Source of the DNA: Fibrobacter sp. UWB5
GTDB taxonomy: Bacteria; Fibrobacterota; Fibrobacteria; Fibrobacterales; Fibrobacteraceae
Direction: 5' to 3'
Assembly (NCBI RefSeq): GCF_002210295.1
Contig: NZ_MWQH01000004.1
Coordinates: 1-64,000 of the forward strand
DNA length: 64,000 nt
Shown here: positions 14,314 through 23,221 of the stretch, in pieces
Layout: every line of letters begins with the position of its first letter
Numbering within the stretch: the first letter of the stretch is position 1
Position numbers and translations under genes: made by a program
Notes under the pieces: model-generated
Database searches by the model: none
The model's input: the letters and a program-made list of their open reading frames with translations, nothing else
Told to the model about the DNA's origin: nothing

Positions 14314-16659
14314 TTATTGTATATAGCGGTGCTTGATGGCGCCGCTCTTTGTATATTCCACCACCATCACATGCGCGGCAGGCATCTTGGCAGGCTTCTG
14401 AATGCCCGAGAATAGCGGGCGGCCTTGCAAGTCGAAGATGCGATAGAAGGCCGTTTCTGCTTCGGGGGCAAGATTCATGCGCTGGGCAATTGCGGTAGTC
14501 CCGCTGCTGGATTCTACGACTTCGGAAGAACTGGATTCAGGTTCCACGCTCGACGAAGATTCTACACTCGACGACGATTCTGCGACTTCGGACGAAGACG
14601 ATTCAGGTTCAACCGTTCCCTCGACCGTAAAGGTTACGTATTCCGACATCCAGGTGAGCCCGGAGTTATCCGTCACGACAGCGACGGCGGAATGCGTGCC
14701 CGCAGCAAGGCCTTCCGCATTCACCTGGTAAGGCGATGCCATCGCAGAGCCGACTAAAGTCGTTCCGACATAAAAATCAACCTTCTTGACAGAGCCGTCG
14801 TTGTCCTTCGCATCAGCCTTCAAGGTGACAGCCTTGCCGGCATCGAACTTGGCCCCTGCAGAAGGCGCTGTCATAGAAACGCTTGCCGCCTTGTTGCTCT
14901 GGCCAAAGCCCTGGTTGTATTCGGGCATCTTGCCGTAGCGGCCACCCACGCCCACAAGGCTCGGGATTTCTTTCGGGAGATTTGCAACGGTGCGCTTTTC
15001 AAAACTGTAGCTCGGGTTGAATGTTTCTGCCTGCGGAACGCCCTGCGTCACCGTACCGTTGTAGCGGTGCTGCTGTTTGGTTCCGCTCCCGAACGTGACT
15101 CCGCTAAAGTAAACGTAGCCGTTGTCGCCCCATTCGGCGAGGTAACCCTGGCCGTTATCGATATAGCTATTCTCGTAGCGTACGTAGGCCTTCGCGTTTG
15201 CACTATGGCCATTTGCACCCGCCACAAAGAAGCGGTTGTAGTCCACATACTGGTTGTACAAATGCACCTGAGAACCATTGCTTTCGCCCGTCACCTTCGG
15301 CACGCGGCCATAAGTATTGTGCCAGTAGTTATTCGCGTATGTCAGATGGGCATCTTCGACGAGTGCCATGTAGGGGTCAGTTCCCCAGCAGTTGAAATCG
15401 TTTGCGCCGTCAAAATCCAGGTAACTGATGGTGGCATCGTCCACGAATTCCATGTCCATGCCGTCACTGATCCACTTGTAACTGATGTGATCGGCCCAAA
15501 AGCCCTTCACATGCTTCGAGGCTGTACCTACTGTTTCGAGGCCATCGCCACCTTCGATCAAGTGCGGGTTCACGTCGTAAATGGCGAGGTTGCGGTAGAC
15601 GTGGTTGTAAGAGCCCTCGTTACTGCGCACCACAATGGAGGCTCCACGCAGGTTCGCACCGCGACCCATGCCCACAAGACTCTTGTTGGGCTTGGTGGTA
15701 ATCCAGTTGCTCCACGCCTGCAGATTGTCCGATTCCTTCACGATTTCGAGTCCGGATTCACCGAGGCTCGCGCAGCTATTTTTCTCGAAGGCGATGCGGT
15801 AGAACTTGTTCGTCTTGCCTGTCACGCGGTTCGTCTCGCCACAAGTCGTGCGGCACCAAGTACGCCCTTGCTTATTCGCCTCGGTCACCGCATTGCGCAT
15901 TTGCCTAAAATCGTAAGTACCTTCGGGCACAAGAATCGTCACGGCGTCATTACTCTGCAAGTACTTGCGGATGGTTGCCGAATCGCTCGCGATGACGATG
16001 TTTCCTGCATCGCCGCCCGTCGTAGAAGCACCGAAACCTTCGGCCTTCACGTTGAATGTGAAAAGGAGCACGGCAGTCGGATCCGTTTCGGCAGAAGTCC
16101 AAATCCACTTGGCCTGCGTGTTTGCAGCAAAGCCGGAAAGCGCCGCCCCGCTCGGGAGCTTGTTGCTTGCGTAGTTAAGGGTTGTCGCACCGCCCCACTG
16201 GCTAAGGTCGCGGCCCTTGTTTTTCCACGAGTTGTTGCTCACTGCAGGCTTTGATTTCCAACCACTGCCGGAATAGTAAGACTTGTCCAGGTCGTCAATC
16301 TGCACCATGACGCCGGGGGCACCTTTACCGTTCACGCCCACGACCGAAATTGCATTTTCACCGGGAAGGAACGTCATCGGCACAAAGCGCACGCGGCCCG
16401 CCTGGTTGTCCTGTGCAAGGAGAGCGCCATTGTGGTAAAGTCTGTAGCCGCCATCGGCCACAATCCAGATACCCGGACCTTCGCCTGCGTTATAAGTCGC
16501 GGCAACCAACTGCGAACCAACTTTGTCACCACCACCGTAAGCCGCTTCAGAAGGGAGTTGAACCACTTCTGTCGCAGGGACAGCGGCATGCACCGCAGAA
16601 ATTCCAAAAAGCGAGACAAAGCCCGCTAAAGCCAACCCAACATCCTTTTTTACTCCCAT
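14314..16659 (-). CDS. secreted pectate lyase-like PL1 protein with Ig-like domain and Ser-rich linker
   Basis: A 781-residue exported protein. The signal peptide (about 1-25) is followed by a ~170-residue beta-rich domain. The right-handed beta-helix of the pectate lyase (PL1) type spans about 200-570, with conserved stacks such as ISDGMDMEF and the GRVPK segment in place of the PL1 RxPxxR. An Ig-like domain of the SVSMTAP type (about 595-685) is followed by a poly-Ser/Glu linker and a C-terminal tail with the YRIFDLQGRPLFSG motif of sorting-type domains. It would cleave homogalacturonan outside the cell. Operator A with a -10 at 16797-16792 predicts a ~125-nt leader; a closer promoter cannot be excluded. 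SD AGAGG precedes the start. Confidence 0.82.
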   Translation of the reverse strand: MGVKKDVGLALAGFVSLFGISAVHAAVPATEVVQLPSEAAYGGGDKVGSQLVAATYNAGEGPGIWIVADGGYRLYHNGALLAQDNQAGRVRFVPMTFLPGENAISVVGVNGKGAPGVMVQIDDLDKSYYSGSGWKSKPAVSNNSWKNKGRDLSQWGGATTLNYASNKLPSGAALSGFAANTQAKWIWTSAETDPTAVLLFTFNVKAEGFGASTTGGDAGNIVIASDSATIRKYLQSNDAVTILVPEGTYDFRQMRNAVTEANKQGRTWCRTTCGETNRVTGKTNKFYRIAFEKNSCASLGESGLEIVKESDNLQAWSNWITTKPNKSLVGMGRGANLRGASIVVRSNEGSYNHVYRNLAIYDVNPHLIEGGDGLETVGTASKHVKGFWADHISYKWISDGMDMEFVDDATISYLDFDGANDFNCWGTDPYMALVEDAHLTYANNYWHNTYGRVPKVTGESNGSQVHLYNQYVDYNRFFVAGANGHSANAKAYVRYENSYIDNGQGYLAEWGDNGYVYFSGVTFGSGTKQQHRYNGTVTQGVPQAETFNPSYSFEKRTVANLPKEIPSLVGVGGRYGKMPEYNQGFGQSNKAASVSMTAPSAGAKFDAGKAVTLKADAKDNDGSVKKVDFYVGTTLVGSAMASPYQVNAEGLAAGTHSAVAVVTDNSGLTWMSEYVTFTVEGTVEPESSSSEVAESSSSVESSSSVEPESSSSEVVESSSGTTAIAQRMNLAPEAETAFYRIFDLQGRPLFSGIQKPAKMPAAHVMVVEYTKSGAIKHRYIQ

Positions 16660-16791
16660 TTTTTCCTCTTTTTGTAATATTGCCTTTTATAATCTAATTT
16701 TGGCACTTTTGTTTTCAAAACGTTATCCACCAAGCCCATTAATATGTGTTTGTTCATTGACAACGATTGTAAAAGCTCCTTTTACGCAAAA

Positions 16792-16854
16792 AAAATACAC
16801 TCCTATCGGAGTGCTGGGTAGTTTTTTTGAAATTTAGGGTTGTCCGTAGACTAC
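16792..16854 (-). promoter_or_regulatory. operator A (GTTGTC-N4-GACTAC) with -10, facing the PL1 gene at 14314
   Basis: The palindrome GTTGTC-CGTA-GACTAC lies at 16839-16854. Exactly 41 bp separates it from TATTTT on the minus strand (16797-16792). A hairpin CACTCC/GGAGTG (16798-16813) abuts the hexamer, so TATTTT could instead be the U-tract of a hairpin. The identical spacing at other promoters favours the promoter reading. The remainder of the 296-bp intergenic region is A/T rich with no gene. A weaker half-matching site at 16749-16764 and a TGTAT-N3-ATACA palindrome at 16888-16900 are noted. Confidence 0.6.
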
Positions 16855-16955
16855 GGCCAAAAAACGCCGACATGTTTCCATTTTTAATGTATTTTATACA
16901 CCATAATAATAAAATTTTACTTTACATTCGCAAATATTTATCTAACTTTAGCAAC

Positions 16956-17795
16956 ATGAACAATGTTTCCACAATTAGTGTATTTATGTACTTTGATTAC
17001 CGGGATTATATCCGGGCCGTTATGGAGGCATTGCAATCCAGAGGGCAGTCCATCCGTTCCATTCAAGAAAGCGCCGGAGTCTCGGGTTCCGCCTTTTTCA
17101 ACCGCATTCTGGACGGATCCCGCCCGCTTTCTACCGCAAACGCAAAGACTCTCGCCAAAGCCTGGGGGCTTTCCGATGAAGAATCCGAATACTTTCTGAC
17201 GCTAGTCCGCTTCGGCAACGAAAAGAACGTGGACGAACGCGAAAACCTGCTCAAGAAACTCCTCGCCGTACGCGCAAAAAATCAGGAATACGAACTCCAG
17301 GATTCCGCCCTCAAGTTCTTTTCGAAGTGGTACTACCCCGTCTTGCGCGACTTGTTGCCGCTCCTCCCCGCAAACACCCCCGCCGAGAAAATCGGCCGGA
17401 TGTTCACGCCCGCGCTTCGCGCCCCGCAAGTGCAAAGCGGAATCAAGTACCTAAAGGAAGCCGGATTCGTTTCTTTGAACGATGACGGAACCTACCATGT
17501 CGAGCAACCCACCATCTCGACGCCGCCCCGCGTGCGCTCTACCATTCTGCGCAAATACCATTTAAAGAACCTCGAAGTCAATAGCGAAGTTTACGACCTG
17601 TTTTCAAGCGATGACCGCAGCATCACCAGCGTAACCTGCAGCCTTTCCAAGGAAAGTTTCGAAAAGGTTCGCGAAGAAATCGCCAAGCTTCGCGAAAAGA
17701 TTTTGGCCATGTCCCGCGAAGAAAAGAACCCCGACCGCGTCTGTCATGTCGGATTCCAGCTCGTGAATCGCGCCAAGGTGAAGGAGGGCAAATAA
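16956..17795 (+). CDS. TIGR02147/DUF4423 family HTH regulator 1
   Basis: A 279-residue regulator of the TIGR02147 type, expanded in Fibrobacter. The N-terminal ~75 residues begin with the typical YFDYRDYIRAVMEAL and contain an HTH (QSIRSIQESAGVSGSAFFNRI). The DUF4423-type region with the conserved FFSKWYYPVLRDL follows, then a C-terminal helical part. There is no membrane segment. An in-frame start at 16827 would add 43 unlike residues; ATG 16956 is 7 nt after TAACTT (16943-16948) and gives the family-typical N-terminus. Its stop overlaps the ATG of the lipoprotein gene (TAATG). DNA targets of the family are unknown. Confidence 0.82.
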   Translation: MNNVSTISVFMYFDYRDYIRAVMEALQSRGQSIRSIQESAGVSGSAFFNRILDGSRPLSTANAKTLAKAWGLSDEESEYFLTLVRFGNEKNVDERENLLKKLLAVRAKNQEYELQDSALKFFSKWYYPVLRDLLPLLPANTPAEKIGRMFTPALRAPQVQSGIKYLKEAGFVSLNDDGTYHVEQPTISTPPRVRSTILRKYHLKNLEVNSEVYDLFSSDDRSITSVTCSLSKESFEKVREEIAKLREKILAMSREEKNPDRVCHVGFQLVNRAKVKEGK

Positions 17796-18997
17796 TGAAG
17801 GTTATTCTCGCCCTTTCGCTTTTCGCAGCCAGCCTCGGCATCGCATTCACCGCCTGCAGCACAAGTGAAAATTCCGCCACAAACGGCACAGGCAGCAACG
17901 CCGGCGAAACCGAAATTGCCGGCATCGTTACAGCCACCAATCACGGAATGCCCCTCAAAAACGCCGTCGCCCGTGTATGGATTTTAAACGAGGATTCCAT
18001 GCTTGTCGCCTACGAAGACTCCCTTGACGACAACGGCATTCTCAAGATTAACTCCGCCGCCTTGAGCGAAAAGAAGGCCCCCGTCCAGCTGCTCGAAATG
18101 CGCTCCGGCGATTCGCTTTCCATTATGCGCTGGGTCGACTTCGAACGCAGTCCGGAGCAGAATCTCGCCATCGCCCAAAGCGAAAGCCTGAAAGGCATCA
18201 TCACCAATAACGGTACCGCCGTCGAAAACGCAACCGTAAGCATTCTAGACCAAACCGTCACCACGGATGTACAAGGATACTTTGAATTCAGCGGTTTGCC
18301 TGCAGGCGTGCACTACGCCTTCGTCGAAGGGTATTTCGGCAAATTCTCTTACCAAATGGAAACCGGCCTAAGCGATGGCGCCACGACAAATCACATCAAC
18401 ATCGCCGACAGCATTTTCACCGTTGTCGAAGACTTTGAAAATTGGAAACACAGGCAGACCTTTATCGGCAAGAGTTTTGGACAAGGTTGGTGGTTTATTT
18501 GCACCGACTCCCTGCAAGGCGGGAACAGCCGCGTCGCCGAAGGCATCGATAGCGACAAGATTCTCGTTACCGGCGACAGCGCCAAGAGCGGAAGCAGCCT
18601 GCACCTGATTTTCAATATCGATCAGGAAACTAAAGGCCATTACGGCGTCGCAGGGTTCTCTATCGGCGACGATTTTGACGAAGACGACATGTTCGCGTTC
18701 TACGACTTGCGAAGCGCCACCGCCATTTCGTTCGACGCCAAGGGCAGCGGAAAGATTTCGTTGCAAATCACCAAGCGCGGCAACGACGGCAAGCGAGACT
18801 TCCACCAGACCGCCTTCGTGACGCTCGGCGACGAATGGGAACATTTCACTTTTACCGCCGACGATTTCGACACGGAACTTATCGCCGTCAACACCATCAA
18901 CATCTTGGTGACCGAAGACGCAGAGATTTTCTTGGATAACATTCGCTTTGACGGCATTTCGCCGAGCATGTGGCCAAGCCTCGGAATGCGATTCTAG
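17795..18997 (+). CDS. lipoprotein paired with regulator 1, galactose-binding-like C-terminus
   Basis: A 400-residue lipoprotein. The signal ends in the lipobox FTAC at Cys21; Ser follows the cysteine, so there is no Asp+2 inner-membrane signal. A carboxypeptidase-regulatory/Ig-like domain (about 40-120) and a second one (about 130-195, EFSGLPAGVHYAFVEGYFG) precede a beta-sandwich like CBM11/CIA30 (about 205-390) beginning DFENW and ending FLDNIRFDG. No catalytic motif is seen. It is translationally coupled to regulator 1 and sits 26 bp before the GH5 gene, so all three are probably one operon. A glycan-binding role at the cell surface is inferred. Confidence 0.72.
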   Translation: MKVILALSLFAASLGIAFTACSTSENSATNGTGSNAGETEIAGIVTATNHGMPLKNAVARVWILNEDSMLVAYEDSLDDNGILKINSAALSEKKAPVQLLEMRSGDSLSIMRWVDFERSPEQNLAIAQSESLKGIITNNGTAVENATVSILDQTVTTDVQGYFEFSGLPAGVHYAFVEGYFGKFSYQMETGLSDGATTNHINIADSIFTVVEDFENWKHRQTFIGKSFGQGWWFICTDSLQGGNSRVAEGIDSDKILVTGDSAKSGSSLHLIFNIDQETKGHYGVAGFSIGDDFDEDDMFAFYDLRSATAISFDAKGSGKISLQITKRGNDGKRDFHQTAFVTLGDEWEHFTFTADDFDTELIAVNTINILVTEDAEIFLDNIRFDGISPSMWPSLGMRF

Positions 18998-19023
18998 AAT
19001 TTTCACATATAGGAGTGTGCTTT

Positions 19024-20916
19024 ATGAAAAAGACAAATATAGGCATAGTTGCCTTGTGCGCTCTCGCTTTTACAAGCAGCGCGTTCGCCACCATTCAACC
19101 CACGCGCGTCGGCCCCGTTAGCCAATACGGCGCTTTGCAAAGCGGCAAGAATTCCGCTGGCGAAGGCCGCATTTATGGTAGCGTGCAAGGCGTCAAGGAC
19201 GGCGCCGAAGTCCAGGTTCGCGGAATGAGCCTCACTTGGAGTCAGTACTGGCCGTACGGCAGCAGCTTTTACGGAAGTTCCTTTATCGACACTCTGGTCG
19301 GCTCCTGGAACGTTGAACTTGTCCGCTCTGCCATGGGCGTCGTTCCGCCTTGGGGACACGGAAGCTACATGACCCGCCCCGAATATTTCGAATCGCAAAT
19401 GGACACCGTAGTACAGGCCGCCATTCAAAACGATGTTTACGTCTTGATCGACTGGCACAGCGAAGGCGGCTACTACAACTGCATCCACAAGGGAACAAAG
19501 CCAAAGTACGAATTCAACGACAACAAGACCTGCTTTACCGCAAACGATGCCGCCGCCTTCTTCGGACGCATGGCTGAACGCTACGGCAAGTACCCGCATG
19601 TCATTTTCGAAATCTACAACGAACCCGTGAGTGAATCCTGGGCAGACCTGAAAGCCTACGCCGACACGGTCATCAGCGCTATCCGCAAACATTCGAAGAA
19701 CCTGGTTATCGTCGGAACCCCGATGTGGTCTTCGATGGCAGGCGATGCCGTAGCTGCCCCCGTACAAGACGATAACGTCGCCTACACTTACCATTTCTAC
19801 GCCAACCTGCACCAGACTTCTAGCCACTTGTCCAGTTCCAACAAGGCGATGGAAGCCGGCCTTAGCGTATTCGTAACGGAATGGGGCGGCATCGATGAAA
19901 TCTTCACCAAGGAAGCCCACAAGACCGAACTCGAGAAATTCCTCGCATGGACCAACGAGAAGAAAATTTCTTGCGCCAAGTGGGATGTCGAAAAGCCCTT
20001 CCTCGAAAACAACGATGTCGATAACTACATCAAAGAAAACATTTTGCCCGCAAAGACCACCTACCAGAAAAATCTAAATTGGGAAACCGAAATCAGCGAC
20101 AAGTTGCCCAACTTGATTACATACGGCGCCGGCACCGATATTCCGGGCAAGTGGAGCAGCACCAGCGACATTGACGACTACGGCGACGAACAGGGCGACA
20201 AGGGAAACTCCACCTTTACCGACAACTCTACCGAAACTACCGTGAAAATGGACAACATGAAGCTTGACACCGTCGGCACCGGCTTTGATTACGCCCCGTA
20301 CATTCGCGCAGAATACGCGTTCGACGGCGAGCCCGATTTGTCCAAGTGCAAAATGGTTAGCTACCGCTACAAAGGAGCAAACCACCAGTTTATCCTCTAC
20401 TACGATTGGAACGCCAGTATCGATGTCTTTGGCGAAGGCGCCTGGGACTACCCCTTTGTCGAAATGCCGTATGCACCCGAATGGGAAACGGTCTACGTGG
20501 ATTTAGGCTGGATGATGAGCAATGGCTGGCAGGCAGCACTCCCGCTGACCCCGGTTCTTTCGGCGGCGACCGCGTTCCGCTTTAATGTAACAAACGACTT
20601 TTTTGACACCTCGCTTTGGGTCGAAAACATCAAGTGCATCGAAAGCGTCGAGGGCTATACACCTGTAAAAATTCCCACAAACACAGACGCCGTCCAAACG
20701 CAGACTGCAAAGGCGAATTACCGCATAAACACCAACGGTTTGAACATTATCGCCACCGGCATCAAGAACGGTACGCATTACTCGCTTTCGAACATCCTCG
20801 GACAAACACTACGTTCCGGCATCGCAAACGCAAGCAGCATTAAGCTAAGCGCACCGCAGGCAGGTCGCTACATTCTCCGCATCGGCAATTCCGTCCACCC
20901 GATTTCAATCAAGTAA
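19024..20916 (+). CDS. GH5 endoglucanase with C-terminal sorting-type domain
   Basis: A 630-residue secreted enzyme. The signal peptide spans about 1-22. The GH5 (beta/alpha)8 domain spans about 35-330, with the acid/base in IYNEP (Glu200) and the nucleophile in VTEWGG (Glu286), giving retaining cleavage of beta-1,4-glucan. A beta-sandwich carbohydrate-binding-like domain (about 370-540) and a C-terminal domain ending AGRYILRIGNSVHPISIK, like type IX secretion sorting domains, follow. Start 19024 follows the ribosome binding site TAGGAG; an upstream in-frame codon at 18970 overlaps the previous gene. It is probably cotranscribed with regulator 1 and its lipoprotein. Confidence 0.92.
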   Translation: MKKTNIGIVALCALAFTSSAFATIQPTRVGPVSQYGALQSGKNSAGEGRIYGSVQGVKDGAEVQVRGMSLTWSQYWPYGSSFYGSSFIDTLVGSWNVELVRSAMGVVPPWGHGSYMTRPEYFESQMDTVVQAAIQNDVYVLIDWHSEGGYYNCIHKGTKPKYEFNDNKTCFTANDAAAFFGRMAERYGKYPHVIFEIYNEPVSESWADLKAYADTVISAIRKHSKNLVIVGTPMWSSMAGDAVAAPVQDDNVAYTYHFYANLHQTSSHLSSSNKAMEAGLSVFVTEWGGIDEIFTKEAHKTELEKFLAWTNEKKISCAKWDVEKPFLENNDVDNYIKENILPAKTTYQKNLNWETEISDKLPNLITYGAGTDIPGKWSSTSDIDDYGDEQGDKGNSTFTDNSTETTVKMDNMKLDTVGTGFDYAPYIRAEYAFDGEPDLSKCKMVSYRYKGANHQFILYYDWNASIDVFGEGAWDYPFVEMPYAPEWETVYVDLGWMMSNGWQAALPLTPVLSAATAFRFNVTNDFFDTSLWVENIKCIESVEGYTPVKIPTNTDAVQTQTAKANYRINTNGLNIIATGIKNGTHYSLSNILGQTLRSGIANASSIKLSAPQAGRYILRIGNSVHPISIK

Positions 20917-20924
20917 GCAAAAGC

Positions 20925-20950
20925 GCCTCGGCATTCGCCGAGGCATCTTT
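20925..20950. terminator. terminator between GH5 and convergent lipoprotein gene
   Basis: GCCTCGGC (20925-20932) pairs with GCCGAGGC (20937-20944) over ATTC. T-rich DNA follows on the plus side and GCTTTTGC on the minus side, so it may work in both directions. Confidence 0.7.
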
Positions 20951-20956
20951 ATTTAG

Positions 20957-22192
20957 TTAATCGATAATTTGAATTCCTTCGAATACAATTTCATCTATTT
21001 CCAGGAAAGATCCGTTATAGATAAAGATGCTGAATATGCCAATTTCGCTTGAGATTTCGTCCCAAGAGACTTGGTAATTCTTACTGTCCACGATTTCTTC
21101 GCCTGGGCGTAAGACCAGTTCGGTCCATTCATCGCTCGCCTTCGTAAACCACAGCGCCTTGTTATAGTTGTTATTCTCGATTTGGCGGTAATGTTCAAGC
21201 GCAACGGCGAACATGCAGTCACCGCGAACTTTCAGCCGGACGGCTGTGAGCGCACTCAGGTCGTAATAACCCGTATCGAGGCCAAGACGCGTCCCGAGCA
21301 TGACATAGCCCGTATCCTGGATGGTAAACTTTAACGAGAGATATTTGCCACGGGCTCCGTCATCTACGAGCGCCCCTGCAAAACCACCCGCGCTGTCGGG
21401 GCTTTCAAAGGACGCTCCCTTGTGCGGTAGGTAGTACCAACCGTAATTCGGGTATGTTTTCGCCAGATTGTTCAGATTGTCGCCATCATCAAAATCCTCG
21501 AAAACGTATTCGTGAGTCAATTCCTGGAACCACATGAGCGTGTCAACAGAAGTGCCCGCGTCAAGCGAAATATCGCCAACGGGCTGACTATTCGCGACAA
21601 TGGTATATAGACCCGCCGGAACATGCGAGAATACGAAATCGTTTCCATCATTTTTTGCCCAATAGGGAGTCGCATCAAGCATCACGGAACTGCCCAAGAC
21701 AGTAGAATCGGAAGCGGCCGCCCCGGTACGCACCGTAAGCGATACAGACGGCAAGAGTTCGATTTCATCTGCCAAGGAATCTTTCGCATTGAACTTCGTC
21801 CACACCATAAGCGAGGAGTCCTCGCCGGCAATTCCCTCGACATAGCACCTTGCATTCTGGCACTGGTCAAGTTCAGTCTCGAACTGCACCTTTCCGGAAT
21901 CATCCGCAGTGGCGGTTTCGAGCGCCGTGACATAGGACGGGAGGAACTGCGTCACATCCTGGACTTCGGACGGGCTTTCCGCAGAAGCGGCTCTAGGACG
22001 CTGGTACAAGGTAACACGCGCCTGCGGAATCGGCTTGTGAACTCCATCAAGCGCAACGACCGCAATCCCGTTCGTCGTTTCGCTCGTGGCTCCGGCAGTT
22101 TCAGGGCCGCTGTCGGAACAGCCCGAAAACGCCGCCAGAATCAGGCCGAGCGCAAAATAAAACAATTTATGAATCCTAAACACCTGGAACAT
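20957..22192 (-). CDS. lipoprotein paired with regulator 2, galactose-binding-like C-terminus
   Basis: A 411-residue lipoprotein with lipobox FSGC (Cys25) followed by Ser. Domain order matches the lipoprotein next to regulator 1: a carboxypeptidase-regulatory/Ig-like part (about 40-150), a second such part (about 160-230, FVFSHVPAGLYTIVANS), then a CBM11/CIA30-like sandwich (about 240-410) starting FEDFDDGDN and ending IDEIVFEG. An upstream in-frame start would overlap regulator 2 by 64 bp; ATG 22192 begins 2 nt after that gene's stop and is preferred. No catalytic residues are seen. Operon with regulator 2. Confidence 0.72.
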   Translation of the reverse strand: MFQVFRIHKLFYFALGLILAAFSGCSDSGPETAGATSETTNGIAVVALDGVHKPIPQARVTLYQRPRAASAESPSEVQDVTQFLPSYVTALETATADDSGKVQFETELDQCQNARCYVEGIAGEDSSLMVWTKFNAKDSLADEIELLPSVSLTVRTGAAASDSTVLGSSVMLDATPYWAKNDGNDFVFSHVPAGLYTIVANSQPVGDISLDAGTSVDTLMWFQELTHEYVFEDFDDGDNLNNLAKTYPNYGWYYLPHKGASFESPDSAGGFAGALVDDGARGKYLSLKFTIQDTGYVMLGTRLGLDTGYYDLSALTAVRLKVRGDCMFAVALEHYRQIENNNYNKALWFTKASDEWTELVLRPGEEIVDSKNYQVSWDEISSEIGIFSIFIYNGSFLEIDEIVFEGIQIID

Positions 22193-22194
22193 TT

Positions 22195-23043
22195 TTACCG
22201 TTCTTCCTTTTTCATCATCGGGAATAACTGGAAATTTAATTGATAAACGCTGTCGCAAATTTGCGACGGCATCGCATTGACCACATTTACGATGGATTTT
22301 CGCGTTTCGGCGAGGATATCGCGGATTTTTTGGATTTGGCTCGAGTCAAGCGCCATGGTGAGCGTGCTGATATCACGCTTTTCCTTTGGGGTGTTGGCAA
22401 TCGAATCGCGGGCCAGTTCGGCGATACGTCCCTGGTAGTCACTAATGGTGGCACTCAGCCAGTGTTCCTGCGTACGGAGGTGCGCCTCGGTGGGTTCCAC
22501 GCGGCCATCCTTGCGTTGGCGGGCAAGACCCAGCTGCAGCAAGGCCTCGACCGCTTTCTCGACCTGCGAAGCGGTAAGTTTCGGAATGCATGTCTCGGCG
22601 AGTGCGGCGGCATTTTGCGGGCCTCGATAATCAAATACATCGAGCGCCGAGCGAATCATCGGATAGTACCACTGTTGAAAATAACGGTAGCGAGCCTCAT
22701 CAAGTTCGCGGCAAGCAGCGGGGCGCATTTTCTGGAGTATTTCAAAATGTTTGCGCACCTCTTCGTCGGTCTTTGCCTTGCCGTAAGCGACCATTTCGCG
22801 GAAATATTCAGCCTTCGCCTCTTTGAAACGGAACAATTCAACGAATGGTTCAACACCTTTCGAAGACACATGACGCTTACCCTGCAAGATTTTCACCAGG
22901 AGACTTGCGTCCATGTCCACAGCCGACGCAAAGACCCGATAGCTGAAGGTCGGATCAAGCGACTTTTCGAGTTCGTAAAAATCCTGCAGGAATTTACGGT
23001 AGTCGGTGTAATCGTATATGTTGATTTTGTTTCTTGCGAACAT
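22195..23043 (-). CDS. TIGR02147/DUF4423 family HTH regulator 2
   Basis: A 282-residue regulator. It begins with the family signature NIYDYTDYRKFLQDFYE, has an HTH-like region (about 35-65), the conserved YFQQWYYPMIRSAL block (about 125-140), and a C-terminal helical region with the family phrase STLTMALDSSQIQKIRDIL. TATATT (23066-23061) lies 17 nt before ATG, giving a short leader. It is divergent from the GH26 gene; the shared 178-bp region holds a GTTGACA-N4-TGTCCAC palindrome spaced for the GH26 promoter. The stop is 2 nt before the lipoprotein ATG. Confidence 0.85.
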   Translation of the reverse strand: MFARNKINIYDYTDYRKFLQDFYELEKSLDPTFSYRVFASAVDMDASLLVKILQGKRHVSSKGVEPFVELFRFKEAKAEYFREMVAYGKAKTDEEVRKHFEILQKMRPAACRELDEARYRYFQQWYYPMIRSALDVFDYRGPQNAAALAETCIPKLTASQVEKAVEALLQLGLARQRKDGRVEPTEAHLRTQEHWLSATISDYQGRIAELARDSIANTPKEKRDISTLTMALDSSQIQKIRDILAETRKSIVNVVNAMPSQICDSVYQLNFQLFPMMKKEER

Positions 23044-23126
23044 GGTTGACCCGTCCCAATAATATAGTTTCTATTATCAAAATAATCTATTTTCGCAACC
23101 GCTTTTTAATGTTTTTTTTCGGAGTT

Positions 23127-23191
23127 GTTGACATTTTTGTCCACGCCCTCCCCAAAAAAAACTCCTCGAAATGCATTCACAAGCATAAATT
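23127..23191 (+). promoter_or_regulatory. operator GTTGACA-N4-TGTCCAC with -10 of the GH26 gene
   Basis: The palindrome occupies 23127-23144. TAAATT (23186-23191) follows after exactly 41 bp. The predicted start is near 23198, giving a ~24-nt leader with SD AAGGAG before ATG 23222. Confidence 0.7.
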
Positions 23192-23221
23192 TAGGGTACA
23201 ATGGTGTATCAAGGAGTTTGA

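Noticed and set aside
16749..16764. TTTGTT-CATT-GACAAC as a seventh GTTGTC-type operator
   Set aside because: One arm matches only 4 of 6 positions and no TAtaTT hexamer lies 41 bp away, so it was not counted.
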